From Enhydrobacter aerosaccus (lineage in GTDB: Bacteria > Pseudomonadota > Alphaproteobacteria > Reyranellales > Reyranellaceae): a stretch of DNA of 64,000 bases. The position numbers and the translations under genes were made by a program. The notes under the pieces are model-generated. The model had not been told where the DNA came from, did not search any database, and was given only the letters and a program-made list of their open reading frames with translations. The stretch lies in the NCBI RefSeq assembly GCF_900167455.1, contig NZ_FUWJ01000011.1, forward strand, positions 153,446 to 217,445, in the 5' to 3' direction. Positions 51,946 through 61,369 of this stretch are shown one piece after another; the first letter of the stretch is position 1; each line of letters begins with the position of its first letter.

Positions 51946-52938
51946 TCACCGCCCGCCGGCAGGCGTCCTCTGGCGTTGAGGCGGTTTCTCTTCGTCGAGT
52001 AGCGCGGTTGCAGCGGCTTCGTCGGTGATCAGAACATGCACTAATCCGGCTCGGATGCCGGCGCGAATTATAGGTGCCTTGTGCGCTCCGCCCGCCGCAA
52101 GCACGAGTTCCTTGATCGCGCGGAGCTGGTCGAGTTTCGCCGCGATCACACGCTCGACAATCGGATGCTCGACCGGCCTTCCCGCGCCGTCGAGATACTG
52201 GCCGGCAATGTCGCCGACCGCGCCCGCATCCCGCAGCGACCGCCAGGTGCTCCTGGAGATGACACCATACTCCAATGCTTTCGACTGATCCGTAAGATCG
52301 ATGGCGCTAAGCAAGGCGCGGTCGATATCGCGCACACGGCCGAGCACCTCCGCCACCGGTGCGCTTCTCAGCAGGGCATCGCGCAGCTCCTTCGAGTCGG
52401 CGATCATCGGGGCGGTCACGTATCGGCATGGGGCGCCGAGCGCTCGGGCGAACAGGGCCGCCGCATCATACGGATTGACCGGTCCGCTGGAGGCGAGGCC
52501 GCCGGTCAGGGAAACCACGGTGTTGCCGCCCTCGCGCCGCCGCAGATTTTGGCCGGCGGCCCTGATCGTTCCGCCCCATGTGACACCGAGCGACTCAGAG
52601 TGGCCCAGCGTCTCCGACAGGAATTGGCCAGCGGCCGCTCCCACGACCGATCGAACATCCATTCCTTCCATGGGAGACGGGACGACCTTGACGGAGCGCA
52701 GCCCGTATCGGGCCTTGAGCTGCGATTCCAATTCCGGACAGGCTGAACGCCGGCTGTCGATGGTGATCTGGACCAGTCCCGTCGCGAGAGCCTGTCGGAT
52801 GATGCGGTTCACACGCTTGCGCGTGAGATTGAGGAACCCGCCGATTTCCTCCTGGGTGCGACCTTCCTTGTAATAGTGCCAGCACACACGGGTCGCGAGA
52901 TCGATGTCGAAATTCTCGTCTTCGTCCAGGATCTCCAT
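51946..52938 (-). CDS. SorC/DeoR family sugar-binding transcriptional regulator
   Basis: 330 residues from ATG at 52938 (GGAGG ten bases upstream; a GTG at 52953 is in frame). N-terminal helix-turn-helix (YKEGRTQEEIGGFLNLTRKRVNRIIRQ) and a C-terminal sugar-phosphate-binding isomerase-like domain (~70-320) with GVTWGGTIRAA. Such regulators respond to sugar phosphates. It is divergent from the receptor gene at 53061 with 122 bases between, so it probably controls the receptor and MetE-like genes. Confidence 0.88.
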   Translation of the reverse strand: MEILDEDENFDIDLATRVCWHYYKEGRTQEEIGGFLNLTRKRVNRIIRQALATGLVQITIDSRRSACPELESQLKARYGLRSVKVVPSPMEGMDVRSVVGAAAGQFLSETLGHSESLGVTWGGTIRAAGQNLRRREGGNTVVSLTGGLASSGPVNPYDAAALFARALGAPCRYVTAPMIADSKELRDALLRSAPVAEVLGRVRDIDRALLSAIDLTDQSKALEYGVISRSTWRSLRDAGAVGDIAGQYLDGAGRPVEHPIVERVIAAKLDQLRAIKELVLAAGGAHKAPIIRAGIRAGLVHVLITDEAAATALLDEEKPPQRQRTPAGGR

Positions 52939-53060
52939 CGCCTCGTCCTCCACACCGCCGACATCTCATAACGGGGACGAATGAGCAATCTCCGTCACAT
53001 CTGTGCAACGAGCCGAGGATATATGTGCCCAAAGCGGCCCATTTGTGCCCGGAGGTGCGG

Positions 53061-54287
53061 ATGATGGGAATTCTCGTACGACGGTCGATCGCTGTTTTGT
53101 GCGGCTTGGGTCTCCTGTTCCCATCCATTGCCGGGGCCGATTCGAACAAGGTCGTGATCGGCGTGCTGGGCGACCAGAGCGGCGTGGTGGCCGATGTCGG
53201 CGGCAAGGGCTCCGTTCTCGCTGCGCGGCTTGCCGTGGAGGACTTCGGCGGCACCGTTCTCGGCAAGCCGATCGAAATCCTCGATGCCGATCATCAGGAA
53301 AAGGTCGACATCGCCTCTTCGATTGCGCGTCAATGGTTCGACGAAAAGGGTGTCGATGCGATTGCGGACCTGCCCAATACCGGCGTGGTGCTGGCCCTGC
53401 AGGCGATTGCCAGAACCAAGCGGAAGATCCTGCTGGTGTCGGGCGCCGCGAGCACGGAAATCACCGGCAAGTCCTGTTCACCCTTCACGACCCATTGGAC
53501 CGACGACACCTATGCCCTCGCCAACGGTACGGCGCGCGCCATGGTGAAGCAGCCCGGTGACAGCTGGTACTTCCTGACGGCGGATTACAGCTTCGGCTAC
53601 GATCTCGAAGCCAGTGCTGCGACGACGGTTCGGTCGCTCGGCGGACGCGTGCTGGGCAGCGTGCGGCATCCTCTCGGCACCAACGACTTTTCCTCCTACC
53701 TTCTCCAGGCGCAGGCGAGTGGTGCCAAGGTGATCGGCCTCGCCAGCGCCGGCTCCGACACCGTCAACGCCATCAAGCAGGCGCGGGAGTTCGGCATTGA
53801 AAGAAGCGGACAGCGGCTCGCCGCGCTCCATGCTTTCGTGACCGATGTGAACAGCATCGGGTTGGCGACCGCTCAAGGTCTTACGGTGACGACCGGCTTC
53901 TACTGGAATGAGAACGACGGCACGCGGCAATGGTCGCAGCGCTTCTTCGCCGTCCACGGTCGCATGCCGACGCGCGAGCAGGCTGGCGTCTATGTCTCCG
54001 TGAAGCACTATCTCGCCGCCGTCAAAGCGGCAGGCACCACGGAGGCCCAGGCTGTTGCCACGATGATGCGTGAGCTTCCGGTGCAGCGCTTCGGCAACAC
54101 CGCGACCGTCCGTCCCGATGGCCGGGTCGTCTACGACATCGGCGTGTACGAAGTGGTTGCGCCGGAGAAGAGCAAGGGCCCGTGGGACTTCTATCGCAAG
54201 ATCGCCGACATTCCGGGAAGTCAGGCCTTCCGGCCGCTGGAGGCTGGCGGCTGCAGCCTGGCGGGACAGGCGGATGCGAAGCAGTAG
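53061..54287 (+). CDS. ABC transporter substrate-binding protein, branched-chain/amide type (Peripla_BP_6), orphan
   Basis: 408 residues from ATG at 53061, with GGAGG five bases upstream. Signal peptide ~1-26 (AGADSN). Leu/Ile/Val- and amide-type periplasmic fold: VVIGVLGDQSGVVADVGG, FGGTVLGKPIEIL, and FTADYSFGYDLEAS-like strand. Receptors of this group bind branched-chain amino acids, amides or urea derivatives. livHMGF genes are absent. It is followed at seven bases by a MetE-like gene, so the ligand may be linked to methylated sulfur compounds or one-carbon metabolism. Confidence 0.85.
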   Translation: MMGILVRRSIAVLCGLGLLFPSIAGADSNKVVIGVLGDQSGVVADVGGKGSVLAARLAVEDFGGTVLGKPIEILDADHQEKVDIASSIARQWFDEKGVDAIADLPNTGVVLALQAIARTKRKILLVSGAASTEITGKSCSPFTTHWTDDTYALANGTARAMVKQPGDSWYFLTADYSFGYDLEASAATTVRSLGGRVLGSVRHPLGTNDFSSYLLQAQASGAKVIGLASAGSDTVNAIKQAREFGIERSGQRLAALHAFVTDVNSIGLATAQGLTVTTGFYWNENDGTRQWSQRFFAVHGRMPTREQAGVYVSVKHYLAAVKAAGTTEAQAVATMMRELPVQRFGNTATVRPDGRVVYDIGVYEVVAPEKSKGPWDFYRKIADIPGSQAFRPLEAGGCSLAGQADAKQ

Positions 54288-54294
54288 GACCGCC

Positions 54295-55341
54295 ATGACC
54301 AGCGCCATCCGCTCGACCATCGTCGGCAGCCTGCCGAAGCCTACTTGGCTGGCCGAACCCGGCATCCTCTATGCACCCTGGCGGGTGGCGCCGGAACAGC
54401 TCGACGAGGCGCAACGCGATGCGACCCGTCTCTGCGTGGCCGATCAACTGGCCGCCGGGCTCGACGTGATCACCGACGGCGAGCAGCGGCGTCGACATTA
54501 CGTCTGGGGATTTCTCGGCGGCGTGGCCGGCGTCGATACGCAGAACCTGACGATGAAGCCGACGCGCGGTCAGCGCTTCAAATCGGAGTCGCCGGCGGCG
54601 CGCCTGATCGGCGAGCCGACCTATGTCGGATCACAGGCAATCGAGACGCTGCAAGCGGTCAAGGCGCTGACGGACCGGCCGGTCAAGGTCACGTTGCCGG
54701 GACCCATGACCATCGTCGACAGTCTATCCGATCAGACCGGCCGGCATTCCGACGATGATCTGGCCATGATCTTCGCGAAGCTGTTGAATCGGGAGGCGCG
54801 GGAGCTCGCGGCGGCCGGCGCGGCCGTCGTGCAGTTCGACGAGCCCTGCTTCAATATCTACCTCGCGCAGACGCGCGAATGGGGGATCGAGGCGCTGAAA
54901 CGGGCGATCGATGGCGTCGAGGCCAAAACGGCGGTCCATATCTGCTACGGCTACGGCGGCAGCGAAGTCGCCGCCTGGAAGGATACCAACCACGATTGGA
55001 GCCATTACGAGCAAACATTGCCGCTGGTCGCGCAAACGGCGATCGATCAGGTCTCGATCGAGACGGCAGCCTCGACGGTCGATCTCGGCGTCCTCGAAAC
55101 CTTGCAGGGAAAGGACGTGCTGCTGGGGTTGGTCAATGTCGGCAGCGAGCGGATCGAAACGCCGGATGAGATTGCCATCGGCCTGCGCAAGGCATTGGCT
55201 TACGTTCCATCCGGGTCCCTGCATGCCTGTACGGACTGCGGGCTGGTGCTGCGAAGCCGTCACGCCGCTTTCGGCAAGATGCGCGCTCTGTCGAACGCAG
55301 TCGCCATCGTCAATGCGGAGATCGGGCAGGCCGATAGCTGA
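54295..55341 (+). CDS. MetE C-terminal-like cobalamin-independent methionine-synthase family protein
   Basis: 348 residues, equivalent to the C-terminal (catalytic) half of MetE. TIVGSLPKP (~8-16), VITDGEQRRRHYVWGF, LPGPMT (~141-146), HICYGYG (~220-226) and ACTDCGLVLRS (~307) are present. His and Cys in the last two motifs are the usual zinc ligands. The N-terminal half is lacking, so it is probably one of the stand-alone MetE-like methyltransferases acting on a small thiol or methyl donor. Seven bases after the orphan receptor gene. Confidence 0.85.
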   Translation: MTSAIRSTIVGSLPKPTWLAEPGILYAPWRVAPEQLDEAQRDATRLCVADQLAAGLDVITDGEQRRRHYVWGFLGGVAGVDTQNLTMKPTRGQRFKSESPAARLIGEPTYVGSQAIETLQAVKALTDRPVKVTLPGPMTIVDSLSDQTGRHSDDDLAMIFAKLLNREARELAAAGAAVVQFDEPCFNIYLAQTREWGIEALKRAIDGVEAKTAVHICYGYGGSEVAAWKDTNHDWSHYEQTLPLVAQTAIDQVSIETAASTVDLGVLETLQGKDVLLGLVNVGSERIETPDEIAIGLRKALAYVPSGSLHACTDCGLVLRSRHAAFGKMRALSNAVAIVNAEIGQADS

Positions 55342-55353
55342 TTGGCCTGCCCG
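55323..55353. terminator. Hairpin wrapping the MetE-like stop codon, between convergent genes
   Basis: CGGGCAGGCC, 11-base loop containing the TGA stop, GGCCTGCCCG: ten perfect base pairs. No T-tract. Convergent genes flank it, so it may stop both, or act as an mRNA-stabilising stem. Confidence 0.5.
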
Positions 55354-55376
55354 CGACTGTTGAGCCGTCGCCGCCT

Positions 55377-56324
55377 TCAGACGCCGAAATGCGCCGCCAT
55401 CACCGCGGCGGCTTCGTCGTTGGCCTTCAGCCCCTGCTGCAGGAAACGCGTCAGGGAAAAGAAGCCATGGATGGTGCCGGGATAGTTGACGTAGGTCGTC
55501 TTCACGCCGGCATCGATCAGGCGGTCGGCGTAGGCGCGACCTTCGTCGCGCAGGGGATCGTGACCGGCCGTCAGCACGAACGCCGGCGGCAACCCCTTGA
55601 AGTCGCGCGCCAGCAACGGCGACAGGCGGATGTCGAACAGGTCCGTTCCGGCCGGGACATAGGCTTTCCAGAACCAGTCCATGAGGTCCTTGGTCAGGAA
55701 GTAACCCTCGGCGAACTCGCGGCGCGAGCGGCTCTCCTTGCTCGAGTCGGTAGCGGGATAGATCAGCATCTGGAAGGCGGGCATCGGACCGCCAGCATCG
55801 CGGCAGGCCTGGCTGACGACGGCCGCGATGGCGCCGCCTGCCGAGTCGCCGCCGACGGCAAGGCGGGTCGCATCCGCCTTGAACGATGCCGCATGCTCGT
55901 GGATATGGCGGAAGGCGGCGACGCCATCGTCGATCGGAGCCGGAAACGGATATTCCGGCGACAGGCGATAATCGATGGCGACGACCTGGCAGCGGCTCTT
56001 GTTGGCAAGCCGCCGGCAGGTCGAATCGTGCGTCCCGAGATTGCCGATGACGAAGCCGCCGCCGTGATAATAGATCAGTGTCGGCAGTAGCCCGTCGGGC
56101 ACGCCGAGCGGCCGATAGTGGCGGAAGCGGATCTCGCCGCCGGGACCGGCGAAGGCGCCGTCGGTGACCTCGCTCACGGCGAGCGGGTCTGCCTCGCTGT
56201 CCTCGGACATCTTGTCGACTGCGGCCCGCCCGACGTTGTAGGGCAGGGTGTGCAGAAGCGGGCGCCCTTCCTTGTTCGCTTTGTCCATCAGGTCGAGCAG
56301 GGCGCGGGCTTCGGCGTCGAGCAT
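55377..56324 (-). CDS. Alpha/beta hydrolase, hormone-sensitive-lipase family
   Basis: 315 residues. HGGG oxyanion motif (87-90), nucleophile Ser161 in GDSAGG, Asp in HDPLRDEG and His in TIHGF complete the triad of HSL-type esterases/lipases. No signal peptide, so cytoplasmic. Likely hydrolyses short-chain acyl esters. It converges with the MetE-like gene and is 57 bases from the TctC gene at 56381 on the same strand, upstream position being that TctC gene. Confidence 0.9.
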   Translation of the reverse strand: MLDAEARALLDLMDKANKEGRPLLHTLPYNVGRAAVDKMSEDSEADPLAVSEVTDGAFAGPGGEIRFRHYRPLGVPDGLLPTLIYYHGGGFVIGNLGTHDSTCRRLANKSRCQVVAIDYRLSPEYPFPAPIDDGVAAFRHIHEHAASFKADATRLAVGGDSAGGAIAAVVSQACRDAGGPMPAFQMLIYPATDSSKESRSRREFAEGYFLTKDLMDWFWKAYVPAGTDLFDIRLSPLLARDFKGLPPAFVLTAGHDPLRDEGRAYADRLIDAGVKTTYVNYPGTIHGFFSLTRFLQQGLKANDEAAAVMAAHFGV

Positions 56325-56380
56325 TTCCGTGTCTCCAAGTTTGTCGAACGACTACAGGCGAAGGACAGCCGGCGCGCCGG

Positions 56381-57352
56381 CTATTCGAGCCTTATATTGG
56401 CCCGTCTGATAACCTCCGCCCACTTCTCTATTTCGCGGCGCTGGAGGTTGGCGAAGTCTTCCGAGGTCCCGCCACCGACGATGCCGCCGACGGCAGTGTA
56501 GGCTTCGATCAGATCCTTCGCTTTCAGCGCTTCTGCTGCGGCATCGTGCAGGCGATCGCGGTTGGCCCGCGTCGCGCCGTGGGGAGACTGCAGGCCATAC
56601 CAGTTGTCCGAGTTCACGCGGCCATAGCCGAGTTCGCGCATGGTCGGGACATCGGGCAGAAGCGGCGCGCGGACATCGGAGGTCACGGCGATGGCCTTCA
56701 GGGCACCTGACTTTATGTGCGGCAGCACGACCGGAACATCGAGGATCGTGAGTTGCACCAGGCCCGCGACCAGATCGTTGGTCGCCGGAGCTGCTCCGCG
56801 ATAGGGGACATGGACTGCGTCCGTGCCCGTCTCGCGCTTGAACAATTCCATGGCGAGATGGGTGATGCCGCCGGTGCCGGCACTGCCATAGGAGAATTTT
56901 CCGGGCTCGGCCTTGAGACGCTCGATCAGTGTCTTGAGGTCCGAAATTCCAAGCTTGGCATCGACCACCAGCACTTCCTGCACGCGCACGACCAGGATGA
57001 CGGCGGCCAGGTCGCGCAAGGCATTGTACGGCATGTTCGTCATCAGGGTCGGCATGATCGCGCCGGCCGACGCGCTCGTCAGGCCCATCACATGGGCATC
57101 GCCGACGGCCTTGGCGACGAAGTCCATGCCGGCGACGCCCGCCACGCCGCTCTTGTTCTCGACCACGACGGGTTTGCCGAGATTTTCCGACATGCCTTTG
57201 GCGAGATAGCGCCCGAAGATGTCGGCAGGACCGCCGGGCGGGAAGGGCACGATCATCGTGAGGGGCTTGGCGGGAAAGGTCGGCTGCTGCGCGAGGGCGG
57301 ACACGGCCGGCAATGCGGCCACCCCCGCGAGCGTCGCTCGGCGGGTGAGCAT
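56381..57352 (-). CDS. Bug/TctC-family periplasmic binding protein
   Basis: 323 residues. Leader MLTRRATLAGVAALPAVS ends near ALAQQP. TctC motifs VPFPPGGPADIFGR, VVVENKSGVAGVAG and LGYGRVNSDNWYGL. Strong ribosome site TGGAGGAAA upstream of ATG at 57352. It precedes the esterase gene on the same strand by 56 bases, so the bound ester or acid may be its substrate. Fourth such receptor in the window. No tctAB. Confidence 0.88.
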   Translation of the reverse strand: MLTRRATLAGVAALPAVSALAQQPTFPAKPLTMIVPFPPGGPADIFGRYLAKGMSENLGKPVVVENKSGVAGVAGMDFVAKAVGDAHVMGLTSASAGAIMPTLMTNMPYNALRDLAAVILVVRVQEVLVVDAKLGISDLKTLIERLKAEPGKFSYGSAGTGGITHLAMELFKRETGTDAVHVPYRGAAPATNDLVAGLVQLTILDVPVVLPHIKSGALKAIAVTSDVRAPLLPDVPTMRELGYGRVNSDNWYGLQSPHGATRANRDRLHDAAAEALKAKDLIEAYTAVGGIVGGGTSEDFANLQRREIEKWAEVIRRANIRLE

Positions 57353-57419
57353 AACGGTTTCCTCCACTTCAGTTGGACGACTGTGCGCGGCACCGCGCGG
57401 ATCGGCAAGCGTGTCGGAT

Positions 57420-57947
57420 CTACTGTCCGAGGCCGGTCCAGCCGACGGCCGCACCGGCGGCCAGCAGCCACAAGGGATGCAAGCGTGTCCTTACGGCGAC
57501 GATGGCACAACCGGCGGTGATGGCGGCCAGCACCCATTCATGATCGGACGCCTGCACGATCAGGACGGCGCTGGCGGCCACCAATCCGATCGAAATCGGC
57601 ACCAGGCCGGTCTGAATGGCACGCCGCCAGGTTTGATCCTTGAAGCGGCGCCACAGTCGTAAAGCGACGCAAGTGACGATCGACGACGGGCCGAACATAC
57701 CCAACGTCGCCACGGCCAGACCGCTCCATCCGGCGACCTGCCAGCCGATCAGGGGAGCGACCATCATGTTGGGCCCGGGCGCCGCCTGCGCAAGGGCGAA
57801 CAAGGCGGCAAATTCCGGGTCGCTCATCCAGTGATAGACGTTGACCGCCTGACGATGCATCTCGGGCAGGATGGTGTTCCCACCGCCGAAGGCCAGAAGC
57901 GAGAGCTGGGAGAAGAGCAGGGCGATGGAGACCAGGGTCGAGTTCAT
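57420..57947 (-). CDS. Chromate transporter (CHR), C-terminal half-type
   Basis: 175 residues, about five to six helices. LLAFGGGNTILPEM and LAQAAPGPNMM are CHR signatures. It is the second of two short CHR genes joined by an ATGA overlap; together they give the ~370-residue inverted-topology arrangement of full ChrA. It exports chromate or a related oxyanion. The gene name chrA is not assigned because many short CHR pairs act on other substrates. Confidence 0.85.
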   Translation of the reverse strand: MNSTLVSIALLFSQLSLLAFGGGNTILPEMHRQAVNVYHWMSDPEFAALFALAQAAPGPNMMVAPLIGWQVAGWSGLAVATLGMFGPSSIVTCVALRLWRRFKDQTWRRAIQTGLVPISIGLVAASAVLIVQASDHEWVLAAITAGCAIVAVRTRLHPLWLLAAGAAVGWTGLGQ

Positions 57948-58528
57948 GTCCCGGTCTTCCTGATGGCGGCGATGCTGAGCGGCGCCAGAACCAGCATGGT
58001 CGGCAGAAGCGGAAAATGAAACACCGCGATGGCGGCGAAGCAGATCACCGCAAAGGCGATGGCGACCGGTTTCTTGCGAAGCGGCAGAGCGAGCTTCACG
58101 GCCATCGACACCAGCAGGCCGGCGGCCGCGGCGGCAAGGCCGGCAAACATGTGCACGACGTGCGGATCGGACTGGAAGCGCGCATAGATCGCCCCCAGCA
58201 CGACGACGATCGCCGTTGGAGCGGCGATCAAGCCGGCCAGCGCCGCAAGCGCGCCGGGTACGCCGCGAAAGTGCAGGCCCAGCGCCGCGGCGACGTTGAT
58301 CACGTTGCCGCCAGGCAGGAACTGGCACAGGCCAAGCAGCTCGGTGAATTCCTTGCCGCTCAGCCAGCGGCGTTCATCGACGATGATGTGGCGCGACAGC
58401 GGCAGGACGCCGCCGAAGCCCATCAGCCCCATCATCAGGAAGCCGCGAAACAGCTCGCCGACCGTCGGCGCATCCGTCGGCGCGGTCGGAGAATCGAAGC
58501 GTCGCTCGTCGCTGTCGCTGAGAGCCAT
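57944..58528 (-). CDS. Chromate transporter (CHR), N-terminal half-type
   Basis: 194 residues. MGLMGFGGVLPLSRH and QFLPGGNVINVAAALG are CHR signatures. First gene of the split transporter, overlapping its partner by four bases. N-terminus of about 25 residues is charged and cytosolic. No chrB regulator is nearby. Expected to work as a heterodimer with the downstream product. Confidence 0.85.
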   Translation of the reverse strand: MALSDSDERRFDSPTAPTDAPTVGELFRGFLMMGLMGFGGVLPLSRHIIVDERRWLSGKEFTELLGLCQFLPGGNVINVAAALGLHFRGVPGALAALAGLIAAPTAIVVVLGAIYARFQSDPHVVHMFAGLAAAAAGLLVSMAVKLALPLRKKPVAIAFAVICFAAIAVFHFPLLPTMLVLAPLSIAAIRKTGT

Positions 58529-58608
58529 GACCGAGAGCTAAGGACGGGTGCCCGGAATGTCCAATATATGTTTTAGCGGCGATCCATATGGATAGGGTCT
58601 TTGCGTCG

Positions 58609-59265
58609 CTAGAACTCGACGTCGAGTTCCTCGACTTCCTCCGGTTCGGTCTTGGCGGCGGCCGTCCAGTCGACCATCGGCGCCCAGCGCAGGATCAGAT
58701 CGCGATAGGCGGCCGAGGCCGGGTCGAGCTTGACGTCATACGTGGCGAACCGGGTGCAGACCGGCGCATACATGGCATCCGCGATGGTCGGCTTTGCCCC
58801 GAACAGATAAGGTCCCCCATAGCGCTGCAAACAGTCGCGCCAGATGGCCGTGACGCGGTCGATATCGGCTTGCGCGCCGGCCCATACCTTGAAGCCGTCG
58901 TGATGGACCTTGAGATTCATCGGCAGGGCCGAGCGCAGGTTGGCGAAGCCGGAATGCATCTCGCCACAGACCGCGCGGCAGTGAGCCCGGGCCACTGGAT
59001 CTGTGGGCAAGAGTTCAGCCTCGGGCTTGATCTCGTTGAGATATTCGCCGATAGCCAGCGTGTCCCACACTTTGACAGGGCCGTGCTCCAGGCAGGGCAC
59101 CAGGAATGAGGGCGAAAGCAGCAGCAGTTCGGCCCGGGTCGCCGGATCGTCGATCGGCGCCACCCGTTCTGCGAAATCCAGCCCGGCCATCCGGCAGAGC
59201 AGCCAGCCGCGAAGCGACCAGGAGGAATAGTTCTTGCTACTGACAGTTAGAGAAGCCTCGGCCAT
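58609..59265 (-). CDS. Glutathione S-transferase family protein
   Basis: 218 residues. N-terminal thioredoxin-like domain (MAEASLTVSSKNYSSWSLRG; Ser-Ser-Trp near the active site, like theta/beta-type and MAI-like proteins), KVWDTLAIGEYLNE (GSH-binding SNAIL-type motif) and a helical C-terminal domain with PTIADAMYAPV. Detoxification or small-molecule isomerisation with glutathione. ATG at 59265 chosen; 59274 is in frame. Divergent from phaZ. Confidence 0.88.
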   Translation of the reverse strand: MAEASLTVSSKNYSSWSLRGWLLCRMAGLDFAERVAPIDDPATRAELLLLSPSFLVPCLEHGPVKVWDTLAIGEYLNEIKPEAELLPTDPVARAHCRAVCGEMHSGFANLRSALPMNLKVHHDGFKVWAGAQADIDRVTAIWRDCLQRYGGPYLFGAKPTIADAMYAPVCTRFATYDVKLDPASAAYRDLILRWAPMVDWTAAAKTEPEEVEELDVEF

Positions 59266-59350
59266 AGGCGCCAACCCTCCCGGTCCGGCGTGTATCGTCT
59301 GTGTTTCGAGCGTTTCCTAAGGATGCAATTTCCGAGCCGGTCGCCCCTCG

Positions 59351-60562
59351 ATGCTTTACGCTTTTTACCAGACCGCCACTGACATCACACTGCCCATGCG
59401 GATCTGGGCAACCGCGGCGGGCCAAGGCCTCGGCCTGGGCGGAGAAGCCAGTGTGCAGAGATGGCGGGCCGCCTCTGCCCTGTGCGAGATGATGAGCCGG
59501 GCGGTGCTCAGCCACCGCCGGCCGGCCTTCGGCATCGAAGAGGTCAAGGTCGGCAAGCAGACGGTGCCGGTGCGCGAAGAAGAGGTCATGGCCACGCCCT
59601 TCGGCACGCTGCTGCGTTTCGTCAAGGAAGGCGTTGCTCCCCAGCCCAAGGTCCTCGTGGTGGCGCCGCTTTCCGGTCATTTCGCTACCTTGCTGCGCGA
59701 TACCGTGCGTGTCCTGCTGCCCGAACATGACGTCCATATTACCGATTGGGCGAATGCGCGCGATGTCGCCATCTGGAGTGGCCGCTTCGGCTTCGACGAA
59801 TATGTCGAACATCTGATTTTGTTCCTGGAAGCCATGGGCCCCGCTTCGCATGTCGTGGCCGTGTGCCAGCCCTGCGTGCAGGCTCTGGCCGCGGCGGCGA
59901 TCATGGCCGAGGATGACCATCCGGCCCAGCCGCACAGCCTGACCTTGATGGCCGGTCCCATCGACACGCGCATCAATCCGACCAAGGTGAACGAACTCGC
60001 GACCGGGCGGCCGATCTCCTGGTTCGAACAGAACCTGATCGCGCGTGTGCCCTTGCGCTATCCGGGCGCCACGCGGCGGGTCTATCCCGGCTTTCTGCAG
60101 CTCACGGCGTTCATGAGCATGAATCTCGAACGCCATCTGAAGGCGCATGTCGATCTCTACAATGCCCTGGCGCGGGGGGATGAGGTCCAGGCCAACACGA
60201 TCAAGACTTTCTATGACGAATATTTTGCCGTTCTCGACATGACGGCGGAGTTCTACCTCGAGACCGTGCAGTGGGTGTTCCAGGAGTTTCGTCTCGCCAA
60301 GGGCGAACTCGACTGGAAAGGCCGCCGCGTCGACCCCAAGGCGATCCGGCGCACCGCGCTCTTCACGGTCGAGGGCGAACGCGACGACATCTGCGCGATC
60401 GGGCAGACCGTCGCGGCGCACGATCTGTGCGCCAGCCTGCGACCCTATCGCAAGAAGCACTATATGCAGGCGGGCGTTGGCCATTATGGCGTCTTTGCCG
60501 GCAAGCGGTGGGCGAGCCAGATCTATCCCCTGGTGCGGAATACCATTCTCGCGAATGAGTAG
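59351..60562 (+). CDS. phaZ: Intracellular polyhydroxyalkanoate depolymerase
   Basis: 403 residues, full length for intracellular short-chain PHA depolymerases. The N-terminus (MLYAFYQTATDITLPMRIWA) and the region around VCQPCVQAL match the family, in which a Cys of the lipase-box-like element (Cys172 or Cys175 here) is the nucleophile. The C-terminus carries GVGHYGVFAGKRW with the probable catalytic His. It hydrolyses stored poly-3-hydroxybutyrate on granules. Indicates that the organism accumulates PHA, though phaC is not here. Confidence 0.93.
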   Translation: MLYAFYQTATDITLPMRIWATAAGQGLGLGGEASVQRWRAASALCEMMSRAVLSHRRPAFGIEEVKVGKQTVPVREEEVMATPFGTLLRFVKEGVAPQPKVLVVAPLSGHFATLLRDTVRVLLPEHDVHITDWANARDVAIWSGRFGFDEYVEHLILFLEAMGPASHVVAVCQPCVQALAAAAIMAEDDHPAQPHSLTLMAGPIDTRINPTKVNELATGRPISWFEQNLIARVPLRYPGATRRVYPGFLQLTAFMSMNLERHLKAHVDLYNALARGDEVQANTIKTFYDEYFAVLDMTAEFYLETVQWVFQEFRLAKGELDWKGRRVDPKAIRRTALFTVEGERDDICAIGQTVAAHDLCASLRPYRKKHYMQAGVGHYGVFAGKRWASQIYPLVRNTILANE

Positions 60563-60611
60563 CCCTGGCTGAGCTACGCGCGGATGCCATGCTTTATAGT
60601 GGCAGGCAGCC

Positions 60612-61262
60612 ATGCTCGATCTGACCCAATTTGCCTTTTATGGCGCAGCAGCCCTGGTGTTGGCGATTACGCCGGGGCCCGGCCTCTTCTACGTTGCGGC
60701 GCGCACGCTTGCCGGTGGTCGCGCCGAGGGCATGGCCTCCAGTTTCGGGACCGGGATCGGCGGGTTCGTGCATGTCCTGGCCGGCAGCGTCGGCGTTTCA
60801 GCGATGGTGCTGGCGAGCGCGGAACTATTTGCGGCGCTCAAGCTGATCGGTGCCGCCTATCTGGTGTGGCTGGGGATTCGGACCATCCGGTCCGCCCGGC
60901 AGCAGTCGTCGGCGGGACTTGAAAACGGCTTGGCGCCGTCGGCTGTCGGGCCACTGCGAGCGTTTCGCGAAGGGGTGCTGGTCGAAGCGCTCAATCCGAA
61001 GACCGCGGCCTTCTTTCTCGCTTTCATTCCGCAATTCGTGGACGCGGGCAGCGGCCGCGTTGGCTTGCAGTTTCTGCTCCTGGGCTGCGTCTCGGTTTCG
61101 TTGAACACCTTTGCCGATGTCGCGGTTGCCCTGGTTGCCGACCGGATTCGCAACAGGACAGTGGCGCGGCCGGCGCTGATCCGACGCCTGCGGGAGGCAT
61201 CCGGCGGCGCCATGATCACGCTGGGTATCGGACTGGCCCTTGCGAGGCGTCCTGCCACCTGA
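60612..61262 (+). CDS. LysE/RhtB family amino-acid exporter
   Basis: 216 residues with six helices. ITPGPGLFYVAARTLAGGR at the N-terminus is the LysE family signature, with ALNPKTAAFFLAFIPQFV in the middle. Exports amino acids or homoserine lactone-like compounds. GGCAGG lies eight bases before ATG. It lies 49 bases after phaZ on the same strand but shows no functional link. Confidence 0.9.
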   Translation: MLDLTQFAFYGAAALVLAITPGPGLFYVAARTLAGGRAEGMASSFGTGIGGFVHVLAGSVGVSAMVLASAELFAALKLIGAAYLVWLGIRTIRSARQQSSAGLENGLAPSAVGPLRAFREGVLVEALNPKTAAFFLAFIPQFVDAGSGRVGLQFLLLGCVSVSLNTFADVAVALVADRIRNRTVARPALIRRLREASGGAMITLGIGLALARRPAT

Positions 61263-61369
61263 GGGGCCATCGAATGGTCCGCCGCTGGTGCGGGACACCA
61301 TACTGGCTGCTGAAACCGGCCTCTGAATAGCGGGCTTTTCTCTCGGGAAATCCGCAGTACATTGGGGTT

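Noticed and set aside
27115..57352. A complete tripartite tricarboxylate or TRAP transporter
   Set aside because: Only receptors are present; no TctA, TctB, DctM or DctQ genes occur anywhere in the window.
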